A stretch of DNA of 64,000 nt, taken from the NCBI GenBank assembly GCA_027078365.1, contig JALWYQ010000039.1, positions 41,002-105,001 of the forward strand. Reading direction: 5' to 3'. Shown piece by piece: positions 18,075-27,520 of this stretch. The stretch comes from Phycisphaerae bacterium (GTDB taxonomy: Bacteria > Planctomycetota > Phycisphaerae > Sedimentisphaerales > Sedimentisphaeraceae). Within the stretch, counting starts at the first letter, position 1. Every line of letters begins with the position of its first letter. A program made the position numbers and the translations under genes. The notes beneath the pieces were generated by a model. It worked only from the letters and a program-made list of their open reading frames with translations, was not told where the DNA came from and did not search any database.

Positions 18075-19836
18075 ATCCAAATACTGCATTGACTGCTTCA
18101 ATTGCATTAGGCAATGACTCGTCACTATATTTACATTTTCTAGAAGCTGCCACAAGACCAAGGAAGAACCTATCTGGCCTGAGAGGCCTAGATGTAAGAC
18201 ACGGATGGGCTTGAGTTCCCATGAAGAATGGATGCTCAGAGATCTCAAGTATCTGCATGATTGGTTGGTCTGGCGCCTTACCAGAGAATGTTAAGCCATT
18301 ACTTTCTAGTTGTGCAATATAGGCAGGGTCTACTTCATAGCGATGCCTAAATCGCAGTCTTACGGATTCTGCCCCACCAAATAGTTTCTCTGCATTAGTA
18401 CCTTTTCTGATTTCAACATCACGACCACCAAGCCGCATATTTCCACCAAGACCCTCTATTTTTTTCTGTTCAGGCAGTATATCAATTACCGCTTCACAAT
18501 CTGAATCTATCTCACTACTATTTGCATTACTAATACCACAGACATTTCTCGCAAATTCCACAACTGCCATCTGGAAGCCAAGACATAGCCCCAAATAAGG
18601 AAGATTGTTCTCGCGAGCGTAACGAATACATTCTATTTTTCCTTCAGTACCACGAACCCCAAAACCGCCTGGAACAATAATTCCATCAACGCCATTTAAT
18701 TGACTAGCAACATTATCTTGATTGATATCGGTAACATCAATCCACTCGATATTGACCTTACAGCCAAGGGCAATCCCAGCATGTTCGAGAGCATTGATTA
18801 TTGAAGCATAGCTATCTCGCACAGATGTGTACTTGCCTGTTATTCCAACAGTGATATCGTGAGTTTCTTTATCTATCTTACTAGTAAAATCCTGCCATAA
18901 ACTCCAATTCTTGGCTTCGCAACTTGCGTCTTGTTTTTCTTCCAAGCCTAGCTTCTTAATTACCTCAGTATCTATTGCAGAAACCTTCAGCATCTCAGGA
19001 ATCTTATAAATGCTATCAGAATCATGCATACTGAAGACATCTTCAAATGGAACATTACTAAACACGCTGATCTTCTGACGAACTGTATCGCTCACCTTAC
19101 TATCTGCACGGCAAGCAATAATATCTGGCTGAATTCCCTTTTCCATTAATTCGCGAATTCCAAGCTGCGCAGCTTTAGACTTTTGTTCCCCTAGCGTCTT
19201 TGGCGCAAGTATATAAGTAAGAGCAACAAAACAGCAGCTACCAGGGCCCTCTTCATAAGCTAGTTCACGCATAGCTTCAATATAAAAGGCATTTTCGAGA
19301 TCACCAACAGTTCCACCAATTTCAACGAAGACAACATCAGAATCACTCTGCATTGCTAATCTGCGCAGCTTAAGCTTTACCTCACCAGTAATATGGGGAA
19401 TCATCTGGACATCTCTACCGAGATAATCGCCATGACGCTCTTTATGGAGAACATCACTGTATATCTGCCCACTGGTACTAAAATTACTACGGCTCAGATC
19501 CTGATTAAGCATACGTTCGTAAGTACCCAAATCCATATCGCATTCCATACCATCATCAAGTACAAAGACTTCGCCGTGCCTAAATGGATTTAGTGTGCCA
19601 GAGTCGATATTAAGGTATCCTTCAAGCTTAATAGGTGCAACCTTAATCCCCTTATCCTGCATCAACTTAGCCAAGCAGGATGAGAAAATACCCTTACCAA
19701 GACCACTCATAACCGTACCCATTACAATCACGTATTTGGTCTTGCCCTTTTTGTAACCCGGTGGTATTGGAGAAAAATATTCTGTCTCAGTAGTTACATC
19801 ACTTATTTTTGCCAATAATTCTTTATTATCAGTCAT
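18073..19836 (-). CDS. pyrG: CTP synthase (divergent, altered glutaminase triad)
   Basis: A 587-residue enzyme converting UTP to CTP with glutamine or ammonia. An N-terminal extension of about 30 residues precedes the synthase domain: SGLGKGI (P-loop), KLEGYLNIDSGTLNPFRHGE, ECDMDLGTYER and VEIGGTVGD. The amidotransferase domain has PGGFGVRG and the nucleophile motif GLCLGFQMA. Two oddities stand out. The usual KxDPY is KLEGY. The terminal HPE of the Cys-His-Glu triad reads AHPCLTS, so the glutamate is a cysteine (codon TGT, confirmed on the DNA). It is paired with kdsB, which consumes CTP, 16 bases upstream. Confidence 0.93.
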   Translation of the reverse strand: MTDNKELLAKISDVTTETEYFSPIPPGYKKGKTKYVIVMGTVMSGLGKGIFSSCLAKLMQDKGIKVAPIKLEGYLNIDSGTLNPFRHGEVFVLDDGMECDMDLGTYERMLNQDLSRSNFSTSGQIYSDVLHKERHGDYLGRDVQMIPHITGEVKLKLRRLAMQSDSDVVFVEIGGTVGDLENAFYIEAMRELAYEEGPGSCCFVALTYILAPKTLGEQKSKAAQLGIRELMEKGIQPDIIACRADSKVSDTVRQKISVFSNVPFEDVFSMHDSDSIYKIPEMLKVSAIDTEVIKKLGLEEKQDASCEAKNWSLWQDFTSKIDKETHDITVGITGKYTSVRDSYASIINALEHAGIALGCKVNIEWIDVTDINQDNVASQLNGVDGIIVPGGFGVRGTEGKIECIRYARENNLPYLGLCLGFQMAVVEFARNVCGISNANSSEIDSDCEAVIDILPEQKKIEGLGGNMRLGGRDVEIRKGTNAEKLFGGAESVRLRFRHRYEVDPAYIAQLESNGLTFSGKAPDQPIMQILEISEHPFFMGTQAHPCLTSRPLRPDRFFLGLVAASRKCKYSDESLPNAIEAVNAVFG

Positions 19837-19852
19837 ATTAAAACTATGCCCT

Positions 19853-20593
19853 TTATTTCAAGCTATTCTTATATCTTTCTACAAACGCTTTATATTGTTG
19901 TTCTGTATCAATACCTTCGCAGTGATGCTCTACCACAGCAGTGAGTATTTTATAACCATGTTCAATCACACGAAGTTGCTCAAGCGACTCGCATTTTTCC
20001 AAAGGAGTTTGCTCCTTTTGTGTAATCTCTAAAAGGAAATCTTTGCGATAGGCATAGATACCAAGATGTCTGTAAGCTAAAGATGCCTGCGCAGAATGAG
20101 AATCCCTATTGTATGGAATTGGCGCTCGTGAGAAGTAAATAGCCTCACCATCAACACCTAGAACAACCTTAACCACGTTGGGATCTTCAAGTTGAGCTTC
20201 ATCTTTAACCCTTGTTACGAGAGTAGCCATAACAGCATCAGGGTTATCTGTCAGAAGAGCTGCAACCTTTTCGATACTAGCTGGATCAATTTCTGGCTCA
20301 TCACCTTGGACATTAACAACTATATCTACATCAATGTCCAAAACAGCCTCAGCAATACGATCGGTACCACTTCTATGCTTATCGCTAGTCATAATGCATT
20401 CTGCAGAGAACTCTTCGCAAGCTCGCGCAACCTCTTGGCTATCAGTAGCAATAAGTACTTTATCAAGATTCTTTGCACACAAAGCCCGCTCATAAGTATG
20501 TTGAACTAGGAATTTGCCAGTGTCTTTGGCGAGAACTTTCCCGCAGAAACGCGTTGAATCGTATCGAGCAGGGATTACAGCTATTACTTTCAA
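19853..20593 (-). CDS. kdsB: 3-deoxy-manno-octulosonate cytidylyltransferase
   Basis: A 246-residue enzyme activating Kdo with CTP to CMP-Kdo for lipid A/LPS core assembly in the cytoplasm. Motifs: VIAVIPARYDSTRFCGK at the N-terminus, KVLIATDSQEVA, MTSDKHRSGTDRIAEA and VVNVQGDEPEIDP, and later RAPIPYNRD, HLGIYAYRKDFL and CESLEQLR. Length is canonical. It is followed at 16 bases by pyrG, a sensible pairing because PyrG supplies its CTP. Its presence implies an LPS-bearing outer membrane. Confidence 0.96.
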   Translation of the reverse strand: MKVIAVIPARYDSTRFCGKVLAKDTGKFLVQHTYERALCAKNLDKVLIATDSQEVARACEEFSAECIMTSDKHRSGTDRIAEAVLDIDVDIVVNVQGDEPEIDPASIEKVAALLTDNPDAVMATLVTRVKDEAQLEDPNVVKVVLGVDGEAIYFSRAPIPYNRDSHSAQASLAYRHLGIYAYRKDFLLEITQKEQTPLEKCESLEQLRVIEHGYKILTAVVEHHCEGIDTEQQYKAFVERYKNSLK

Positions 20594-20743
20594 TGTTACC
20601 TCGCAGTTAGTTTATTCGGTTAATTTTTTCTAAAAACCACTGCTCGGAGACTGTAAGGCAAAGCTTACCAAAAGTCAACAAAAGAGAGTAAACTTCTATA
20701 CAAAAAGCCCAACAACTTCTTATAATTACATCAACGCACTAAA

Positions 20744-23455
20744 TTAATGCCCTACCATCCAGCTTTTACCGTAACCAATATCAACCTTCAAAGGCACATC
20801 AAGATTTATAGCATTTTCCATTTCACTGCGTATAAGGGCTAAATATTTGTCAACCCCTGCCTTCTCAACCTCAAAAACAAGCTCGTCATGTACTTGCAAA
20901 ATCATCTTGATAGGCAAGTTTTCCCGCTCAATCCGCTTGCTCAAATTAACCATAGCAACTTTTATTAAATCCGCAGCAGAACCTTGAATTACAGTATTAA
21001 AAGCCATCCTTTGAGCTTGAGAGCGTCTATTGAAGTTCTTTGAATTCAGACCATCAATCGGCCTTCTTCTACCAAGGATAGTTTCTGCATAACCAGTAGC
21101 TGCACAGGTCCCAATGACCTGAGCCATAAAAGTTTTTATAGATTTGTACTTAGCAAAATATTCCTCTATAAACCGTTTAGCTTCCTTCTGTGAAATACCT
21201 ATAGACCTAGAGAGACCAAAAGCACTTTGACCGTATATTACCCCAAAATTAACGGCCTTACATTTAGCTCTCATATCATCATCTACATCTTCAAGGGCCA
21301 CTCCATTAATCTGCGAAGCAACAAAACTGTGGACATCCACACCACTCTCGAATGCTTTGCGCAATTGCTCATCTTTTGATAAATGAGCCAGCAACCTAAG
21401 CTCTATCTGGGAATAATCCGCACTTAAGATAACATAATCATCACTAGCAGGAACAAACGCTGAGCGAATCTTCTTGCCAATTTCATTTCTAATTGGAATA
21501 TTCTGAAGATTTGGATCACTAGAGCTTAGCCTACCAGTAGCAGCTACTGTCTGGTTAAAAGTAGCGTGAAGCCTATTTGTCTTGGCATTAACCATAGCTG
21601 GCAATTTATCTAGATAGGTATTTTTCAGCTTTGTAAGCTGGCGATACTCCAATATAAGCGGAATGATTTCATGGCAGGGTTTGAGCTCTTCAAGTACAGA
21701 AGCATCTGTACTTCTTTTTTTAATCTCAGGTAAGCCAAGCTTATCAAAGAGGACTTCTGAAAGCTGTTTTGGAGAATCAAGATTAAAAATAGTACCACTA
21801 ATTTCAAAAACGTCATTGGATATAACTTCTATCTTCTGCGCAAGTTGCTGACTCATGCTTCTCAGAATTGAAATATCAAGCTTAACTCCGTTCTCTTCAA
21901 TATTGCATAGCACTTCCATCAAAGGCATCTCTAACTCACGATAGAGCTTCTCAAGCGTTTCGACTTTTGAGAGTTCTTCATTTAAGTATTCATATAGCTG
22001 CCATGTGATATCTGCATCCTCACAAGCGTAATCACTTGCCAGAGAAGTATCTACTAAATCAAATGTCTTTTGATTTTTGCCCTTGCCGATAAGCTCAGAA
22101 ATAGGCATACATTTATAATTAAGATAATCTAGAGCCATCGCATCCATCGAATTGCTACGTCGGTCTGAACAAAGGATATATGAGGCAATCATCGTATCAA
22201 ATGAAGCGCCTTTAAGGTTAAGACCGTTGTTGCGAAGCACAAGAATGTCGTACTTTAAATTCTGGCCAACTTTCTTAACGCTTTCATCTTCCAAAATCGG
22301 TAGCAGCAACTCCTTAACTTTATCTAGACGAACTGTTGGGGAGCCTAACGGAGCTCTAATAGCAATATAATACGCAACTCCCTTTTGCCAAGAGATACTA
22401 ATCCCAACAAGAGAAGCCGCCATTGCTCGAGTACTAGTCGTTTCAGTATCAATAGCAAAGATTTTCTGGGCAGATAATTCATCGACAAGTTTTGCTAGGT
22501 CATCATCGTTGTTGATAAGCGTATAATTATGTTGCGTGTCAGCTAAACTCAACGGTCGCTGAGATGACGAAAATAAATCCGCTTCAGAACTATCACTCAA
22601 GCTAACCCCCATCTGCTCGGCGAGTCTTGAGAAGCCAAGTTCACTAAAAATCTCAGCAACCTTTTCGCTATCAGGGTCTCTAAGACGAAATTTCTTTTCA
22701 TCAAAAACAACTGGAGCTTGAGTGTTAATCTTGACAAGGTCCTTGCTTAAATAAGCAATATCTTTATTGTTTCGAAGCGATTCTCCACGTTTTCCCTTAA
22801 TTTCGCTACTATTGGCATACAGATTATCGAGGCTTCCATACTTAGCTATCCACTGCAAGGCCGTCTTTGGTCCCACATCTGGGACACCTGGTATGTTATC
22901 TGCCTTGTCGCCCTGCAGAGCCAATGCATCAATAAATTGCTCAGGTGAAACTCCCATTTGGTCTTGAAGCCATTCTACATCGCGCAGCTGGTCCTTACTT
23001 ACATCGTATGCGCAGACATCCTCATTTAGCAGTTGCAACATATCCTTATCACGCGAACAGATAATCGTTTTGTAACCAGCCTCTCTACTTTGACGACAGA
23101 GGGAACCAATCAAATCATCAGCTTCAAAGCCATCAGCTTTAACAACTGGGATATTCATAGCATCTAGGATTTTATTGACAAGTTCAATCTGAACAGGTAA
23201 ATCCTCTGGCATTGGCGGTCTTTGAGCTTTATATTCGGGGTAGATATCGCTTCTGAAAGTTTTGCCTTTGCTATCCATAGCAACAACAAGCATATCTGGT
23301 TTTTTATTTTTTATAAGCCCTAGCAAAGTATTTGTAAAGATATACACCGCCTTGGTTGGCACTCCTGATGGAGATGTGAGATTTTGCCTCATTGGTGCAT
23401 AGTAAGCTGAAAATATAAGGCCATGCCCGTCGATTATGTAGAGTTCTTTGCTCAT
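20744..23455 (-). CDS. polA: DNA polymerase I
   Basis: A 903-residue repair and Okazaki-fragment polymerase with all three domains. The 5'-nuclease (residues 1 to about 290) shows LYIIDGHGLIF, FEADDLIGSL and the helix-hairpin-helix GVPDVGPKTALQWI. The 3'-5' exonuclease keeps its acidic residues (AIDTETTSTRA, NLKYDILVL, YACEDADITW), so proofreading looks intact. The polymerase domain has motif A DYSQIELRLLAHL, motif B KAVNFGVIYGQSAFG and motif C QVHDELVFE. The frame stays open upstream to a TTG at 23521, but ATG 23455 begins the nuclease fold and has GGGAAA before it, so I chose it. Confidence 0.96.
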   Translation of the reverse strand: MSKELYIIDGHGLIFSAYYAPMRQNLTSPSGVPTKAVYIFTNTLLGLIKNKKPDMLVVAMDSKGKTFRSDIYPEYKAQRPPMPEDLPVQIELVNKILDAMNIPVVKADGFEADDLIGSLCRQSREAGYKTIICSRDKDMLQLLNEDVCAYDVSKDQLRDVEWLQDQMGVSPEQFIDALALQGDKADNIPGVPDVGPKTALQWIAKYGSLDNLYANSSEIKGKRGESLRNNKDIAYLSKDLVKINTQAPVVFDEKKFRLRDPDSEKVAEIFSELGFSRLAEQMGVSLSDSSEADLFSSSQRPLSLADTQHNYTLINNDDDLAKLVDELSAQKIFAIDTETTSTRAMAASLVGISISWQKGVAYYIAIRAPLGSPTVRLDKVKELLLPILEDESVKKVGQNLKYDILVLRNNGLNLKGASFDTMIASYILCSDRRSNSMDAMALDYLNYKCMPISELIGKGKNQKTFDLVDTSLASDYACEDADITWQLYEYLNEELSKVETLEKLYRELEMPLMEVLCNIEENGVKLDISILRSMSQQLAQKIEVISNDVFEISGTIFNLDSPKQLSEVLFDKLGLPEIKKRSTDASVLEELKPCHEIIPLILEYRQLTKLKNTYLDKLPAMVNAKTNRLHATFNQTVAATGRLSSSDPNLQNIPIRNEIGKKIRSAFVPASDDYVILSADYSQIELRLLAHLSKDEQLRKAFESGVDVHSFVASQINGVALEDVDDDMRAKCKAVNFGVIYGQSAFGLSRSIGISQKEAKRFIEEYFAKYKSIKTFMAQVIGTCAATGYAETILGRRRPIDGLNSKNFNRRSQAQRMAFNTVIQGSAADLIKVAMVNLSKRIERENLPIKMILQVHDELVFEVEKAGVDKYLALIRSEMENAINLDVPLKVDIGYGKSWMVGH

Positions 23456-23615
23456 TTGTTTCCCAATTATAAATTCTAGAGACTTCTCGTTCGAGAGCTG
23501 ATTTTGCATTAACACAATCAATCTCTCTTATGGCTTGATTATCAACGGATGCCGTAAGAAAATCAATTGTTTTCCAATAGAGTTATAGCCAAACAAAACC
23601 AGATAAATAAGCGCA

Positions 23616-23642
23616 TAAAAAAAGCTCGGTTTTTACCGAGCT
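23616..23642 (-). terminator. Intrinsic terminator of the 23663-23917 gene
   Basis: AGCTCGGT/ACCGAGCT (23623-23642) with a four-base loop is followed on the minus strand by a run of seven T. It separates the small gene from polA. Confidence 0.88.
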
Positions 23643-23662
23643 CTTTGTACCGTATTCAATTG

Positions 23663-23917
23663 TTATGAAAGATCTTGTATTTGCCTCTTCAAAAATGAGT
23701 TTTCTCGCCTTGTTGCCTCTAAATCAAACAGTATGTATTTAATACTAATTCTGAGATCATCAAGCGAATTAACTATGTTTTTCAACTCAACGTTTTTTGA
23801 ATGAAGCTTTGAATTTTTTCTGGTCAACTTTATCGGCTGACCACTCTTCTTATCGCTAAGGCTCTTTCCTAATTCATTAATAAGAGCTGATAGCTTATCA
23901 TGGACATCTTTATTCAT
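23663..23917 (-). CDS. Small helical protein of unknown function
   Basis: An 84-residue, lysine- and leucine-rich protein with no signal peptide or membrane segment. The C-terminal half looks coiled-coil (VELKNIVNSLDDLRISIKYI, then EATRRENSFLKRQIQDL). No family recognised; size and layout recall small division or cell-structure coiled-coil proteins such as ZapA/ZapB, but no signature supports that. It has its own terminator, and AAAGGGGAT precedes the ATG as ribosome-binding site. It is divergent from the membrane-protein gene at 24210. Confidence 0.6.
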   Translation of the reverse strand: MNKDVHDKLSALINELGKSLSDKKSGQPIKLTRKNSKLHSKNVELKNIVNSLDDLRISIKYILFDLEATRRENSFLKRQIQDLS

Positions 23918-24151
23918 AGTATCCCCTTTTCTTCATCATTTAGTTTAATACGATCCGATGCATAAACTATACGATATCTTTTTGCAAAAGGTCTGATTAA
24001 TTTGTAAAAGTTGGCTCGAAATGGCAACACTAACGCGACAATACTGAAGGCTCTTTTTATAGGACTACGTGAGAATTTTGACGATAAGACAAAAAAATAC
24101 CGACTATAACCTAGGTGTAGAGTTATCGTGTGGCACCAATTACAAATGATT

Positions 24152-24192
24152 TTGATTACATCTCTAACCTTTAAGCTCAGAGATGTAATCAA
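24152..24192. repeat. Perfect 14-bp inverted repeat in the divergent promoter region
   Basis: TTGATTACATCTCT (24152-24165) and AGAGATGTAATCAA (24179-24192) are exact reverse complements around a 13-base spacer. The right arm ends 17 bases before ATG 24210. There is no U-run, so an operator or a 5'-leader hairpin is more likely than a terminator. Confidence 0.7.
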
Positions 24193-24209
24193 CAAAACAG
24201 AGAGCCTAA

Positions 24210-25022
24210 ATGGGCAACAATCAAGTAAAACCAAATAATCAAGAAAATCTCTTTGCAATCGCTGCATTTGCACTATCAGTAGCTGTATATGTCGTTTGGC
24301 CGATACAGGGGTCTCTGAAAACAACATTTTTAGATATATTACTGATTATTTGCGCAATTATTGGCGGCTACATAATCGCTTACAACATATCAAGCAACCA
24401 GAGAGCATCACTAGCTTGCGCACTTATTTACGGTCTAAACCCACTGCTAATTAGCTTCTTGCACCTAAATATTCAGGCGGCAATGTCCTTTGTTGCTGTC
24501 AGCTTTTTGGCAATTCCTTTAACTAAGAAGGATAGAACTGCCCTATTTAAGAGTGTCTATGCTTTAGTTATCCTAGTCCTTTTATACGCTTGCTATGCAT
24601 TCGTTGCAAATGCAAGTTGCATGGATTTTATTAACATGAAAACATCGTATCTACTGCCCCTAGATGCGAAGCTTTCATTAGAAACCACAAAATCCATGTA
24701 TATCCCAACATTTAACAATCAAGCTATAGCTATAGGAGTCTATCAAATACCAATGCTGATGTTTATTGTCGGTCTTGCAAAGGTAATTCAAGACAGGAAT
24801 ATAAGAGTTGTTGCTATATTGGTTGTACTTATATTTCTGGCATGCGCCACTGTAACACCGCCAATATCTGCGATTGTCTGGCTAATTCCCGCAACATTAA
24901 TCTCTTGTGCAATAATTGCTCTAGGCTATGCAAAGCTAAACCCAACTAGAGGAATTGTACTTGCATTTTATGTCAATATTATCATCTGCGCAAGGTTGCT
25001 ATGCGAAACTCTCAACAGCTAA
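24210..25022 (+). CDS. Multi-pass membrane protein of unknown function
   Basis: A 270-residue integral membrane protein with roughly eight hydrophobic helices and a short hydrophilic N-terminus (MGNNQVKPNNQENLF). One soluble loop interrupts the helices at about residues 135-170 (NASCMDFINMKTSYLLPLDA). No motif lets me name a family. It resembles a polytopic inner-membrane protein with small loops, without obvious charged residues for transport. It is monocistronic, preceded by the 14-bp inverted repeat and followed by a hairpin at 25060-25081. Confidence 0.7.
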   Translation: MGNNQVKPNNQENLFAIAAFALSVAVYVVWPIQGSLKTTFLDILLIICAIIGGYIIAYNISSNQRASLACALIYGLNPLLISFLHLNIQAAMSFVAVSFLAIPLTKKDRTALFKSVYALVILVLLYACYAFVANASCMDFINMKTSYLLPLDAKLSLETTKSMYIPTFNNQAIAIGVYQIPMLMFIVGLAKVIQDRNIRVVAILVVLIFLACATVTPPISAIVWLIPATLISCAIIALGYAKLNPTRGIVLAFYVNIIICARLLCETLNS

Positions 25023-25055
25023 GGATCGTTCTGGTAATTGATTGAGCAGTAGGTA

Positions 25056-25081
25056 GAAAATTGCTATTGCGAAATAGCAAT
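25056..25081. terminator. Hairpin between the membrane-protein gene and lgt
   Basis: ATTGCTATT (25060-25068) and AATAGCAAT (25073-25081) form a 9-bp stem. On the minus strand the loop is TCGC and TTTT follows, so it can end the panC-panD-lgt operon. A second palindrome, CACTTAAGTG, lies nearby at 25094-25103. Confidence 0.5.
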
Positions 25082-25132
25082 ATAAAAAGCCCACTTAAGT
25101 GCCAAAGCGAATCCTCAGGGGTCTTCCCTAGG

Positions 25133-26092
25133 CTAAGACTTTTGCTCTTGTTGCATTCTAGAACACACAAGCATAACAATTACCCCTATTACCACCATTG
25201 CTATACTAATGAGTTGCGAGATAGTTAGCCCGGCTGTTTCGAAAGGATTGTCATCTCTAATAAACTCAATGACAAAGCGAGTCGGGCCATATAGTATAAA
25301 CATCAATCCAAACGTAGTCCCTGGCTTGCCAAACTTTTTGCGTTTTGATAAGTCTAATTGACCAGAACCCCAATTTTTCCAGAACAGATACAATACCAAA
25401 CTCCAGAACAACGCCATAGCGCTTGAATAAAGTTGTGTTGGATGAATTGCCATATTGCAATAACGATGATGAGGTTTCACATCTTCCTGTTGCGCAGGCG
25501 TTAGATCCTCGTAAGGTTTGAGATAACCATTTTCATCAAAGTAACTTTCTGGCAAGTTAACGTATGGTTCCATACGCCCGCGTTGAGGATCTGGATAAAC
25601 CTGTTCTAGGTATGCAGGTGAATTGTAAGGAAAAACTACCCCTACCCTAGAATCAGTTGGCTTGCCGTAACAACAACCATTTAAGAAACAGCCAATGCGT
25701 CCAAATGACAAAGCCAACATCAATGCAATCGCAAGGATATCAAAGTACAATCTAATCGGTAGCTTGTGGCGTTTCATGTAGTAAACAAGAACAGCAAGAC
25801 TTAGAAAAACACCTCCAAGTAGTTCTAATCCACCCTCCCAAATGTAAAACACCGATAATGGTCTGCTTTGGTATCTATCAAAATAATGAATAACATAGAA
25901 AACCCTTGCGCCAATTACTCCAGCGATAAGGGCATACAAAGCCGCATTCGTAATATGTTCAGGATTACTATTGATATGCTTGCTTAGTTTTTTTATTAAC
26001 CATATTGCTGCAAGGAAACCAACAACAACCATAAAGCCATAACTTTTAACTGATATATGCAAGAACGGTATCTCAAAAAGCTCACGGTGCAT
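25133..26092 (-). CDS. lgt: Prolipoprotein diacylglyceryl transferase
   Basis: A 319-residue inner-membrane enzyme adding diacylglycerol to the lipobox cysteine of prolipoproteins. Seen: KSYGFMVVVGFLAA, a GARVFYVIHY segment, IWEGGLELLGG, and the Lgt signature GRIGCFLNGCCYGKPTD. The C-terminal part has HPTQLYSS and GPTRFVIEFIRDDN. A hydrophilic insertion of about 60 residues after the signature (SPAYLEQVYPDPQRGRMEPY and following) is longer than in E. coli. It is 26 bases downstream of panD. Several lipobox proteins in the window are its likely substrates. Confidence 0.95.
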   Translation of the reverse strand: MHRELFEIPFLHISVKSYGFMVVVGFLAAIWLIKKLSKHINSNPEHITNAALYALIAGVIGARVFYVIHYFDRYQSRPLSVFYIWEGGLELLGGVFLSLAVLVYYMKRHKLPIRLYFDILAIALMLALSFGRIGCFLNGCCYGKPTDSRVGVVFPYNSPAYLEQVYPDPQRGRMEPYVNLPESYFDENGYLKPYEDLTPAQQEDVKPHHRYCNMAIHPTQLYSSAMALFWSLVLYLFWKNWGSGQLDLSKRKKFGKPGTTFGLMFILYGPTRFVIEFIRDDNPFETAGLTISQLISIAMVVIGVIVMLVCSRMQQEQKS

Positions 26093-26118
26093 ATCTTAAT
26101 CTCCTTGCAATAGACCTT

Positions 26119-26475
26119 CTAGAGTATCTCTTTTATTTTGTTGTTTTGGTCAGGAATTACGACTACCGGCTTGTGTCCTTTAAGTTCTTCTGGGCTATAG
26201 TAGGCAAAATTGATTATGATAATTATGTCTTTTGGTTCAAACTTACGTGCCGCTGCGCCAAGAATGCTAACTGTACCACTACCAGCCGGAGCCGGCACAA
26301 CGTAAGTCTCAACACGCTGACCATTATTAACATTGGCTAACAGCACCTCTTCGTAAAGTTCGATACCCGCAGCATCAAGTAAATCTGTATCAATAGCAAT
26401 GCTACCTGGATATTCCAGATTGGATTCAGTAACAGTAGCTCTATGTATTTTAGCTTTTAAGGCTTTAATGAACAT
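26119..26475 (-). CDS. panD: Aspartate 1-decarboxylase proenzyme
   Basis: A 118-residue pyruvoyl enzyme making beta-alanine for pantothenate. The self-cleavage site Gly24-Ser25 is visible in EYPGSIAID. The basic N-terminus KALKAKIHRATVTE and the segment NGQRVETYVVPAPAGSG, then LGAAARKF, match the family. Normal length. It sits between panC and lgt on the same strand, so two of the enzymes leading to pantothenate are linked here; panB is not in the window. Confidence 0.96.
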   Translation of the reverse strand: MFIKALKAKIHRATVTESNLEYPGSIAIDTDLLDAAGIELYEEVLLANVNNGQRVETYVVPAPAGSGTVSILGAAARKFEPKDIIIIINFAYYSPEELKGHKPVVVIPDQNNKIKEIL

Positions 26476-26583
26476 CGTTCTATAATCCTACTTTCTAGTC
26501 TGTTCGTTTAAATAGTTACTTACTCAGCCGCAGTAATAATAACGGCGGTAGAGCTTTAATCAATACTCATTATATAGGAGAAG

Positions 26584-27441
26584 TTACGCATTATTCAAGC
26601 TCAAGATTATATTATCTATTAACCGAGCTGGACCAAACTCAATCGCAACAGCAACAAGTGCTTTATTCTCAACAATCTCAACTGGCATAAGAGTGTCTGG
26701 ATCTACAATTTCAATATAATCAATCTTGGCATAATCAACAGAACTAATCATGCTTGCAATCTTTGACCTTAAAACACTGCTACGTCTTTCGCCTGATAGG
26801 AATAGTTCCTCAGAAGCCAACAACGACTTGTATATTATCGCCGCGTCTACCCTTTGAATATCGCTAAGATAATCGTTTCGGCTACTCATCGCCAGACCAG
26901 ACTCTTCTCTAACAATCGGACAAGCCTCAATTGACAATGGCATATTGAGATCACGAACCATCTTTCTTATTACTGCAAGTTGCTGCGCATCCTTCTGGCC
27001 AAAAAATGCAGCATCTGGCAAAACAATATTAAATAGCTTCGCACATACTGTAGTAACGCCTCTAAAGTGCCCAGGACGAGATCTGCCACAAAGCACCTTA
27101 GTAATCTCTCCACCAACCTCAACCCAACTGTCAAAACCGTCAGGGTACATCTCGCTAACCTGAGGGGCAAATATAACATCAACACCGAGAGCTTCACACT
27201 TAGCCGCATCAAGTTCTAAGTTTCTAGGATACTTATCTAAATCTTCACCTGCGCCAAATTGGGTTGGATTTACAAAAATGCTAACCACTACAAAATCACA
27301 AGCCTTCTGCGCTGCCTGAATCAATGAGAGGTGCCCCGCGTGAAGAGCCCCCATTGTAGGTACAAACCCGACTCGCATACCTGATGACTTTGCCGATGAA
27401 ACTTGCTCTCTAATTTCGTTTATTGTCTTAATTATTTTCAT
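26584..27441 (-). CDS. panC: Pantothenate synthetase (pantoate-beta-alanine ligase)
   Basis: A 285-residue cytoplasmic ligase joining pantoate and beta-alanine with ATP. Motifs: FVPTMGALHAGHLSLI, VVSIFVNPTQFGAGEDLDKY, CGRSRPGHFRGVTTV, AFFGQKDAQQLAVI and EESGLAMSSRNDYLS, all typical and spaced as usual. It lies 108 bases upstream of panD. The GNAT gene upstream is on the same strand but separated by 79 bases. Confidence 0.97.
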   Translation of the reverse strand: MKIIKTINEIREQVSSAKSSGMRVGFVPTMGALHAGHLSLIQAAQKACDFVVVSIFVNPTQFGAGEDLDKYPRNLELDAAKCEALGVDVIFAPQVSEMYPDGFDSWVEVGGEITKVLCGRSRPGHFRGVTTVCAKLFNIVLPDAAFFGQKDAQQLAVIRKMVRDLNMPLSIEACPIVREESGLAMSSRNDYLSDIQRVDAAIIYKSLLASEELFLSGERRSSVLRSKIASMISSVDYAKIDYIEIVDPDTLMPVEIVENKALVAVAIEFGPARLIDNIILSLNNA

Positions 27442-27520
27442 AATGCTGGTTTTTTTACCATATATGAGGCAAGATTGATATAGTTTTTTAGAAAATTACT
27501 GCTACACCATCGTGCATATG

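Noticed and set aside
23914..24327. Minus-strand 137-codon frame upstream of the small coiled-coil gene
   Set aside because: It overlaps the start of the plus-strand membrane-protein gene and the perfect inverted repeat, and shows no protein-like motif or ribosome-binding site.
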